From contig JAXLSZ010000006.1 of NCBI GenBank assembly GCA_046330315.1, forward strand, positions 248,001 to 312,000: DNA of 64,000 bases, given 5' to 3'. The notes beneath the pieces were generated by a model. It ran no database searches. It was not told where the DNA came from and saw nothing but the letters and a program-made list of their open reading frames with translations. The DNA is from JAXLSZ01 sp046330315 (GTDB lineage: Bacteria; Actinomycetota; Thermoleophilia; Solirubrobacterales; 70-9). Positions 58,470 through 64,000 of the stretch are shown here, piece after piece. The translations under genes were made by a program, and so were the position numbers. Positions within the stretch are counted from its first letter, which is position 1. Each line of letters starts with the position of its first letter.

Positions 58470-58693
58470 AGACCGGGCACACAGCCGAGCCCGACGCGGC
58501 TGGGATTCCCACGCACGGGGCGATCAGGGCTGTTCTGCGAGGTTCAAGAGGGATGCTTGTCGATGAAGGAGATTCGTGGCGACGCTCCAAGAGCATCCGC
58601 GCCCTTCTCGGCGGCCCCAAGGTCTGCCTCACCTCCATCGGTGTCCTGTCCCGCCGCGAACCCGCTAGCAGAGCGGGATCCCGGCCTACATAG

Positions 58694-58782
58694 CGGAGGG
58701 GGTGGGATTCGAACCCACGAGGCGCCTTACGACGCCCAACGGTTTTCGAGACCGCCCCGTTCAACCACTCCGGCACCCCTCC
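58694..58782 (-). tRNA. tRNA-Ser(CGA)
   Basis: Minus strand acceptor GGAGGGG pairs with CCCCTCC; anticodon loop CTCGAAA gives CGA; long variable arm typical of tRNA-Ser; T arm GTGGG-TTCGAAT-CCCAC. Discriminator G; CCA not encoded. Confidence 0.97.
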
Positions 58783-58827
58783 GGGGAGTCGGCAGAAAGG
58801 CTAGATGATCGCGCCCGCCCCGGAGGG

Positions 58828-59346
58828 TCAGCGCAGCTTGTGGATGACGTAGACCGGGTTGCCGTGCTTCTCGTCGGGGAGGCTGTCGAGGATGTCGCCG
58901 CCGGCTCCCTCGTCCCGGGTGACCAGGCGCCAGCCGTACTTCGCCGGTGAGCCGATCAACCTCTTCGGGAAGGTGAAGCGCAGGGTCTTGGGACTGGGCT
59001 GGGAGACGACCGCGTTCTTGTTGGTGAAGCCGATGCCGCAGCGGACGAGCTTCGACTTGCCCTTGGGCGGCCAGAAGATCTCGAACTCGCAGTCCCCGTT
59101 GCCCTTCACGTTCATCTGCAGGATCACCTGGAGGTTGGCGATGCTGTCGTCGACGGGGCCGTCGAGCTTGACCGTGTGGCGGAGCTTCCTCTTGCCCCGG
59201 TGGCCGGCGCTCGCCGAGACGAGGTCCACCGAGTTGGGGCTCGCGTCGGTCCTCGAGTCCGTCTTGGTCTTGGTGTCGGCGGCGGCAAGCTGGATCGCCC
59301 CCAGGACGCAGGCCGCGAACAGCACGACTCCGAGCAGGCGCTTCAA
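58828..59346 (-). CDS. Secreted protein of unknown function between two tRNA-Ser genes
   Basis: 172 residues with a signal peptide (KRLLGVVLFAACVLGAIQLA). The mature protein is basic and beta-rich, with CEFEIFWPPKGKSKLVRCGI (a Cys pair), LRFTFPKRLIGSPAKYGWRL and a C-terminal DEKHGNPVYVIHKL. No known domain. It is on the same strand as both flanking tRNAs and could be read through from tRNA-Ser(CGA), but the gap and its own start suggest separate expression. Confidence 0.72.
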   Translation of the reverse strand: MKRLLGVVLFAACVLGAIQLAAADTKTKTDSRTDASPNSVDLVSASAGHRGKRKLRHTVKLDGPVDDSIANLQVILQMNVKGNGDCEFEIFWPPKGKSKLVRCGIGFTNKNAVVSQPSPKTLRFTFPKRLIGSPAKYGWRLVTRDEGAGGDILDSLPDEKHGNPVYVIHKLR

Positions 59347-59391
59347 CGTCTCCCCCTTCCCTCGCTGGACGACGCTCCGATCCTACAAGAG

Positions 59392-59481
59392 CGGAGAGGG
59401 TGGGATTCGAACCCACGAGGCAGGTTAACCCCGCCCACGCGATTTCCAGTCGCGCTCCTTAAGCCACTCGGACACCTCTCC
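59392..59481 (-). tRNA. tRNA-Ser(GGA)
   Basis: Minus strand acceptor GGAGAGG pairs with CCTCTCC; anticodon loop CTGGAAA gives GGA; class II long variable arm GGGCGGGGTTAACCTGCCTC; T arm GTGGG-TTCGAAT-CCCAC. Discriminator G; CCA not encoded. Confidence 0.97.
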
Positions 59482-59552
59482 GGGGTCCCTGAAGGGTAAC
59501 CGCAGGGGCCGCCGCGGGCGGATCCCGGCGCCGGAACGGGGTGGGTGCCCAC

Positions 59553-60065
59553 CTACCCCCGCCGGGCGGCGAAGAACCGCTCCAGCAGGGCCGCGCACTC
59601 GCCGGCACAGACGCCGCCGATCACCTCGGGGCGGTGGTTGAGCGCCGGCTCCCCGAGCACGTCGAGGACGCTGCCCGCCGCCCCCGCTTTGGGGTCGCTC
59701 GCCCCGTAGACGACGAGCGGGATCCGGGCCAGGATGATCGCCCCGGCGCACATCGCGCAGGGCTCCAGCGTCACGTAGAGGGTCGCGCCCGGCAGACGCC
59801 AGCCTCCCAGCGCCGCGGCGGCGGCGCGGATCGCCAGCATCTCGGCGTGGGCGGTGGGGTCGCGGCGCAGCTCGCGCTCGTTTGCGGCCGCGGCCAGCGG
59901 CTCGCCTCCCACCGCGAGCACGGCGCCGACGGGCACGTCATCGTGGGCCTCGGCGCCCTCGGCCTGCTCGATCGCCAGGCGCATCATCGCCTCGTGCGCA
60001 TCCGACCCCGTTGCCGGACCCCCGGTGCCGCTCTCGGGCGCGCCGTCCCCTCTGTCCATCGCCAC
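59553..60065 (-). CDS. tadA: tRNA-specific adenosine deaminase
   Basis: 170 residues. Deaminase motifs are THAEML (zinc His and catalytic Glu) and TLEPCAMCAGAIILARI (two zinc Cys). DDVPVGAVLAV, YGASDPKAGAAGSVLDVL and the C-terminal CAALLERFFAARR fit TadA, which converts A34 to inosine in tRNA-Arg(ACG). An N-terminal tail of about 20 residues precedes the domain. GTG 60065 lies 9 nt after TAGGCT (60075-60080), a leaderless start, with ATG 60059 as an alternative. It stands beside tRNA genes. Confidence 0.92.
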   Translation of the reverse strand: MAMDRGDGAPESGTGGPATGSDAHEAMMRLAIEQAEGAEAHDDVPVGAVLAVGGEPLAAAANERELRRDPTAHAEMLAIRAAAAALGGWRLPGATLYVTLEPCAMCAGAIILARIPLVVYGASDPKAGAAGSVLDVLGEPALNHRPEVIGGVCAGECAALLERFFAARRG

Positions 60066-60222
60066 GATGGACCGAGCCTACGCCCCGGGCTCGGGCCCCG
60101 CGCCCCGCCCGGGCAACTTCCCCGCCCGGCCGGTGTTTCTTTGGTGAGCTCGTTCCGGCGTTGAGGCTCGGGCCGGAGCGCTCCGGCCCGCTCCGGGGCA
60201 GCCAGGGACACTTCGTCAGATC

Positions 60223-61668
60223 ATGCGAACAACCAGGAAATCGGGGGCAGCGGCAGCGCTTGCCGGGGTCGTGACAGGCCTTGCGCTGCTGTGCGGAGCC
60301 GGGCACTCGCGCGCCGCGGAACCGCTGTCCCGCGGCAGCGATGGAGCTGCACAGGGTCCGGCTGTCTCGCCCAGCCCCGAGTCCGAGGCATCCCCGACGC
60401 ACATCACCGCGCACCCGGCCCGCGTTTCCGCGCACCCCGTCTACGTCCCCGGGCAGGTCGTCGTCCGCTTCGAGGGTGATCCCGTCCCCGAGGCGGTGGC
60501 CCTCCCCGACGAGGTCAGCGTGCCCGAGGCGGTGAGGGCGCTGGGCGGCAACCCCGACGTGGCCTACGCCGTACCCAACTACGTCGCCACCGCCTCCGCC
60601 GCCGTGCCCAACGACCCGGGCACGGTTCCCGGGACCAAGGGCAGGGCCGGCGGCTGGACCCGGCTTCAGTGGAACTTCCTCCCCTGCGGCAGCTTCTGCG
60701 GGGGCACCCAGCTTGCCCACCAGTCGAGAGGCGGCATCGACGCCCTCGGCGCCTGGCACCACCTGGCCAAGGCCGGCCGCAAGGGGGCATCCGGCGTCAC
60801 CGTCGCGGTCCTCGACACCGGCATCGCCTACCGCTCGGGGAGCGCCGGCGCCTTCCGGCGCAGCCCGGACTTCGCGCGGGCGCAGTTCACCAGGGGCTAC
60901 GACTTCGTGCGCAACGACCCGCTTCCGCTCGACGAGAACGGCCACGGGACCCACGTCGCGGGGACGATCGGCGAGCGCACCGGCAACCGCCTCGCCCTGA
61001 CGGGGCTCGCGTTCCGCGCCAAGCTGATGCCGGTGCGGGTCCTCAACGCAAGGGGCCGCGGGCAGTCGGACGACATCGCCCGAGGCATCCGCTACGCGGC
61101 CGCCCGCGGCGCCGATGTGATCAACATGAGCTTCAACTTCTCCTGCGGGGCCAAGGTCAAGCCCGTCGCCGACGCGGTCCGCTACGCGGTTTCCAAGGGG
61201 GCAGTGCTGGTCGCCTCCGCCGGCAACCTCGGCACCGAGGCCTGCGTCTCGCCGCCCGCCACCTTCCCCGGCGTGATCGGCGTCAACGGGACCACCGAAG
61301 GAGGTTGCCTGGGCGACTACTCGCTGAGCGGGGCCGATATCGACCTGGCGGCGCCGGGAGGCGGCACGCCGTCGGGCAGCTGCCTCTCGAGCGCGTCGCG
61401 CCCCGTCTTCCAGCTCACGCTCCGACCGGGCTCGACCTCGCGGTTCGCCTTCCCGCGAATCTACGCCGGCACCTCGATGGCCGCCGCGCATGTCTCCGGA
61501 ACGGCGGCGATGGTGATCGCCAGCGGCGTGGTGGGGCGCAGCCCCGCACCGGCCAAGGTCCTCGCCCGCCTGCGGAAGACCGCCCGCGACCTCGGGATCC
61601 CCGGCAAGGACACCGGCTTCGGCTCCGGCCTGATCGACGCCGGCCGGGCCACTGACCCGACGCTCTGA
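60223..61668 (+). CDS. Secreted S8 family (subtilisin-like) serine peptidase
   Basis: 481 residues. Signal peptide AAALAGVVTGLALLCGAGHS, then a propeptide-like region to about residue 130 containing PGQVVVRFEGD and DVAYAVPNYVA, typical of S8 inhibitor I9 domains. The catalytic triad is Asp in VAVLDTGIAY, His in DENGHGTHVAGTI and Ser in YAGTSMAAAHVSGTAAM; the oxyanion Asn is in VASAGNLG. Several Cys pairs may stabilise the fold outside the cell. It degrades extracellular proteins or processes surface ones. It converges on the universal stress gene across the hairpin repeat. Confidence 0.93.
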   Translation: MRTTRKSGAAAALAGVVTGLALLCGAGHSRAAEPLSRGSDGAAQGPAVSPSPESEASPTHITAHPARVSAHPVYVPGQVVVRFEGDPVPEAVALPDEVSVPEAVRALGGNPDVAYAVPNYVATASAAVPNDPGTVPGTKGRAGGWTRLQWNFLPCGSFCGGTQLAHQSRGGIDALGAWHHLAKAGRKGASGVTVAVLDTGIAYRSGSAGAFRRSPDFARAQFTRGYDFVRNDPLPLDENGHGTHVAGTIGERTGNRLALTGLAFRAKLMPVRVLNARGRGQSDDIARGIRYAAARGADVINMSFNFSCGAKVKPVADAVRYAVSKGAVLVASAGNLGTEACVSPPATFPGVIGVNGTTEGGCLGDYSLSGADIDLAAPGGGTPSGSCLSSASRPVFQLTLRPGSTSRFAFPRIYAGTSMAAAHVSGTAAMVIASGVVGRSPAPAKVLARLRKTARDLGIPGKDTGFGSGLIDAGRATDPTL

Positions 61669-61679
61669 GCGACCCCCCA

Positions 61680-61734
61680 CCGCCGAGCTTCAGGTTCCCG
61701 AGGAATGCCAGCGGTTTCTTGCAGTTCGGCGGGG
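61680..61734. repeat. Hairpin repeat, copy B of the dispersed 55-bp family
   Basis: Aligns ungapped with 15080-15134 at about 80% identity; conserved blocks CCGCCGAGCTTC, CAGCGG and AGTTCGGCGGGG. The arms CCGCCGAGCT and AGTTCGGCGG pair (one G-T). It lies between the convergent subtilase and universal stress genes, where a terminator is expected. Confidence 0.75.
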
Positions 61735-61747
61735 CTGGCCGGACGGG

Positions 61748-62194
61748 CTAGGTGGTGCGGACGATGATCACGCTGCAGGGAGCATGGTGGGAGACCTTGT
61801 TGGGAACGCTGCCAAGCAGGAAGCGCTTGGCGCCGGTCATCCCCTTGTTGCCGACCACGATCAGGTCGGCCCCCGTGCCGTCGGCGACGTCGAGGATCGC
61901 GTCCGCAGGGTCGCCCTCCCGGGCGTGGGTCTCGACCTCGGCGATGCCCTCCCTCTTGGCCAGGGCCGCCGCCCCGTCGAGCACGATGTTGACGTCCTCC
62001 CGGGGGCCGACCGCGTACTGAACGTCGGCCGGCACGTCGCGCTGCTCCTCCTCCAGGCGGCGCGGCGGGACCGGCTCGAAGGCGCTGACCACGTCCAGGC
62101 TTGCCCCGCTCATCTTGGCGAGCTGGGCGGCCTGCCGGACGGCCTCCGTGGCCGTATCCGAGCCATCGGTTCCAACGACGATGCGGCTGAACAA
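61748..62194 (-). CDS. Universal stress protein (UspA family)
   Basis: 148 residues from TTG 62194, with GGAG at 8 nt. It starts FSRIVVGTDGSDTATEAVRQ and ends with the ATP-binding type motif LIVVGNKGMTGAKRFLLGSV, then NKVSHHAPCSVIIV. The G-2x-G-9x-G(S/T) nucleotide signature is present. USPs bind ATP or AMP and help survival under stress or stationary phase. A longer frame to 62413 has no family similarity. Confidence 0.9.
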   Translation of the reverse strand: MFSRIVVGTDGSDTATEAVRQAAQLAKMSGASLDVVSAFEPVPPRRLEEEQRDVPADVQYAVGPREDVNIVLDGAAALAKREGIAEVETHAREGDPADAILDVADGTGADLIVVGNKGMTGAKRFLLGSVPNKVSHHAPCSVIIVRTT

Positions 62195-62330
62195 CCCGGC
62201 TCCTCTCCTCGGGTGGCGGCGGCGGCGCCATACTAACGCGGCACCCGGGCAGCGTCCCGGAACGCTTCGGCAAGCCCGTGCGGCGGGTGGGCCCGTGGCC
62301 TTAAGCGTGTGGCGGGTGAGCCGGTGCCCT

Positions 62331-62480
62331 TCAGCGCGGGAAGCGGTGCCCGCTCCAGCCCTTGAAGCCCGCCCCGAGGATCTGATCGGGGGTGTTGGCA
62401 AGGCGCACGGCACCGATCACGATCGAGGCCAGCAGGCAGACCACGAGGACCGCCATCGTCACCTTCCATACGGTGGGCAC
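62331..62480 (-). CDS. Small single-helix membrane protein (49 residues)
   Basis: From GTG 62480: MPTVWKVTMAVLVVCLLASI, continuing as one helix to about residue 28, then a polar tail with RLANTPDQILGAGFKGWSGH and FPR. TAGGCT (62488-62493) lies 7 nt upstream, the same leaderless geometry as neighbouring genes, which is the main support for its being real. Unknown function; no homologue recognised. It is divergent from the MBL gene. Confidence 0.55.
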   Translation of the reverse strand: MPTVWKVTMAVLVVCLLASIVIGAVRLANTPDQILGAGFKGWSGHRFPR

Positions 62481-62523
62481 CGGGGAAAGCCTAGAGGGGA
62501 GCCCCGCCGCCCCCGCGCCGAAA

Positions 62524-62529
62524 TACAAT
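62524..62529 (+). promoter_or_regulatory. -10 box TACAAT for the MBL gene
   Basis: TACAAT lies 29 nt before ATG 62559, with GGAGAGGAG between, so this gene has a normal leader. Confidence 0.45.
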
Positions 62530-62558
62530 CCCGCGGCCAGCACCCGGAGAGGAGTCGA

Positions 62559-63311
62559 ATGCCGTCGCAGAAGCTGGGCAGGGGGCCGATGAGCCCGATA
62601 CTCGAGAAGGTTGCCGACCAGGTCTGGATGCTGCGCGGCGACATCCGCCACGGCATGAACATCTACTTCCTCGAGGAGAGCGGCGGCTTCGTGCAGTTCG
62701 ACGCCGGCACCCGCGGCATGCTCGAGGCCGCCCGCGCGGCGGCCGGCCGCCTCGGCCCGGTGAAGCGGATCGTCCTCGGCCACGCCCACTCCGACCATCG
62801 GGGCACCGCCCCCGCCCTGGGCCTTCCGGTCTTATGCCACCCCGACGAGGTGGCCGAGGCGGAGAGCCCTGACCCCATTCCCCCCTACTTCGACTTCTCG
62901 ATGTTCGAGGTGGCGCCGGTCCGCTGGCTCTATCCGACGATGCTGAGGCGCTGGGACGGCGGGGGCGTGAGGATCGACGGCACGGTCTCCGAGGGCGACG
63001 AGGTGGCCGGCTTCAGGGTGCTCGACTTCCCCGGGCACGCCCCGGGGCTGATCGGACTCTGGCGGGAGTCCGACCGGCTGGCGATCGTCAGCGACGTCGT
63101 CTACTTCGTGGACTCGGCGCGGCTCCGGCCGCTCCCCTACGGAGAGGCGAGCGTCCCCCACCCCGGCTTCGCCTGGGACCACCAGCGAGCCAAGGAGTCC
63201 GTGCGAAAGCTCGCCGCCCTCGACCCGGCGACGGTCTGCGCAGGGCACGCCGAGCCGCTGCGCGCCGACAGCCTGCGGGCGACGCTCGAGGCCGCCGCCG
63301 AGAGGTACTGA
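62559..63311 (+). CDS. Metallo-beta-lactamase fold hydrolase
   Basis: 250 residues. Zinc motif VLGHAHSDHRGTAPALGLPV (HxHxDH), then LCHPDEVAEAES, DFPGHAPGLIGL with the third-site His, VSDVVYFVD and the late VCAGHAEPL. This is a hydroxyacylglutathione-hydrolase/quinoprotein-relay-like MBL protein whose substrate is unknown. ATG 62559 is taken for the SD spacing; ATG 62589 could also serve. The gene's last codons are copied in the downstream repeat array. Confidence 0.88.
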   Translation: MPSQKLGRGPMSPILEKVADQVWMLRGDIRHGMNIYFLEESGGFVQFDAGTRGMLEAARAAAGRLGPVKRIVLGHAHSDHRGTAPALGLPVLCHPDEVAEAESPDPIPPYFDFSMFEVAPVRWLYPTMLRRWDGGGVRIDGTVSEGDEVAGFRVLDFPGHAPGLIGLWRESDRLAIVSDVVYFVDSARLRPLPYGEASVPHPGFAWDHQRAKESVRKLAALDPATVCAGHAEPLRADSLRATLEAAAERY

Positions 63312-63428
63312 CTGCGGCCGAGTCCGCCGCCGAGAGGTACTGACTGGGGGCCGCCGCCGAGAGGTACTGACTGCAGCCGAGGCCGCCGCCGAGAGGTACT
63401 GACTGGGGGCCGCCGCCGAGAGGTGCTG
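63291..63428. repeat. Five tandem copies of the MBL gene's 3' end
   Basis: GCCGCCGCCGAGAGGTACTG-ACTG (coding ...AAAERY-stop) starts the array at 63291 and recurs at about 63323, 63350, 63382 and 63409 with alternating 32- and 27-bp spacing, i.e. a 59-bp higher-order unit. Copy 1 contains the MBL stop; the others are noncoding. Expansion seems to have begun at the gene's own terminus. Confidence 0.92.
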
Positions 63429-63442
63429 GCCGAGGCCGCGCC

Positions 63443-64000
63443 TCAGCCCTTGAACCGGGTCGCTATGAAGCCTACGGTCGACCCTCCGAAGTTGAACTTC
63501 GAGCCGACCAGGATCGCGCCCCCCGGCTGGAATCCCACCGAGACCAGCGAGAAAGCGGTTGCTCCGAGATTGAAAATGCGGAAACCGTGCCGGGCGAACC
63601 CGCGATCGACCTTGCCGTTGGGGAGCAGCCGGGCGATCAGGGTGGCGCCCGGAAGCCCGGGGATGTCACCCGCGAGCCCTGCGACGACGATGCGCCCGCT
63701 GCGCTGGACGGCAAGGTCGGTGAGGAAGTAGAAGGGGAGGCCGAAGGGCGGCCTGACGATGCCGTCCCCGCCGAAACTGCGGTCGCGCTTGCCGGCAGGG
63801 GTGAGGCGAACCACGGCTCCCCGGCCGGTGCCGCTGGTGCCGGTGACCAGGACGCGGTTCCTCCGGTCCACGGCGAGCGCGAAGGCCAGTGAGTTCGTGC
63901 CGATCCGGATCCGCGCCACGCCGCCCTTGCCGAAGCCCTGGTCCGGGCTCCCGTTCGGCCGGAACCGGGCGACCACGATCTCCGTGTCGTTGGAGGCGTT
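63443..64000 (-). CDS. Delta-60 repeat (DUF5122) beta-propeller protein, C-terminal part
   Basis: The frame is open to the window edge at 64000 and ends at a stop at 63443, so at least 185 residues are seen. Repeats of about 55-60 residues follow the delta-60 scheme: VVARFRPNGSPDQGFGKGGV, AVDRRNRVLVTGTSGTGRGA, VRLTPAGKRDRSFGGDGIV and ARLLPNGKVDRGFARHGF. These are secreted or surface propellers of unknown role. The start and signal peptide lie outside the window. Confidence 0.85.
   Translation of the reverse strand, partial: NASNDTEIVVARFRPNGSPDQGFGKGGVARIRIGTNSLAFALAVDRRNRVLVTGTSGTGRGAVVRLTPAGKRDRSFGGDGIVRPPFGLPFYFLTDLAVQRSGRIVVAGLAGDIPGLPGATLIARLLPNGKVDRGFARHGFRIFNLGATAFSLVSVGFQPGGAILVGSKFNFGGSTVGFIATRFKG

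Noticed and set aside
55100..58782. Integrative element using tRNA-Ser(CGA) as attachment site
   Set aside because: No integrase and no copy of the tRNA 3' end was found at the far side of the XRE/Fic segment.
61461..62273. Minus-strand frame spanning the hairpin repeat and universal stress gene
   Set aside because: Runs antisense into the subtilase and in the wrong frame through the USP; the USP frame carries all motifs.
63291..63428. CRISPR-like or regulatory iteron array
   Set aside because: Units are copies of the MBL gene's 3' codons with only 3-9 bp between; better explained by slippage.

Overview
This 64-kb window is high-GC, densely packed chromosomal DNA from an actinobacterium-like organism, most likely of the class Thermoleophilia (Solirubrobacterales-like). 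The pointers are pervasive ATGA/GTGA/TTGA gene overlaps, many GTG/TTG starts, -10 boxes of the form TAGGCT/TAGGGT only 6-9 nt upstream of the start codon (leaderless transcripts), and a large cast of secreted beta-structure proteins (YWTD, FG-GAP, RTX, delta-60, choice-of-anchor Q). No phage, insertion sequence, CRISPR array or rRNA operon was seen. The taxonomic call is inference from gene style, not from a marker phylogeny.

Layout. 0-7 kb: 5' end of dnaX, a GT-C membrane protein, a large-type SRP RNA with an Alu domain, tRNA-Val(CAC), a secreted YWTD propeller, a VOC protein, a truncated pRiA4b-like remnant, a Tat-exported FAD amine oxidase and a CDF cation exporter. 7-15 kb: a minus-strand run, pdxH - MBL hydrolase - holin-domain phosphodiesterase - glycosyltransferase - polysaccharide deacetylase - DHA2 exporter, whose last four genes all overlap by 4 nt. 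14.5-20 kb: YqgE/AlgH, zinc alcohol dehydrogenase, DUF202, SDR, a beta-helix fragment and a membrane HD-GYP protein. 20.6-28 kb: an MFS exporter and a complete five-gene oligopeptide ABC importer. 28-30 kb: a LigD-type 3'-phosphoesterase fused to a catalytically degraded ligase, followed by an intact LigC-type ligase. 30-38 kb: small metabolic genes, a lipid kinase, haloalkane dehalogenase and DUF1330 with a TetR regulator, and a divergent sulfatase.

38-46 kb holds secreted proteins of unknown function. The most distinctive are two tandem paralogous secreted proteins followed at once by a TetR gene, under a consensus TTGACA-17-TAGGGT promoter and preceded by two tandem 59-bp hairpin repeats. 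45-55 kb: methyltransferase, quinone oxidoreductase, LLM flavoprotein, FG-GAP protein, a cysteine-rich HTH regulator overlapping a diiron ferritin-like protein with a palindromic operator, DUF488, SixA and a GAP-family transporter. 55-58.5 kb looks accessory: an orphan XRE antitoxin-like gene with its operator, a 5'-truncated propeller and a Fic protein with a repeated operator array, next to tRNA-Ser(CGA). 58.6-64 kb: two tRNA-Ser genes, tadA, a subtilase, a universal stress protein, a second MBL protein followed by a repeat array, and the partial end of a delta-60 protein.

Short tandem and inverted repeats recur throughout, both between genes and inside linker-coding DNA, and are a notable property of this genome segment. 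The best candidates for undescribed biology are the paralogous secreted pair with its TetR, the holin-domain phosphodiesterase operon, the phosphoesterase/pseudo-ligase plus LigC pair, and the cysteine-rich regulator with its diiron partner.
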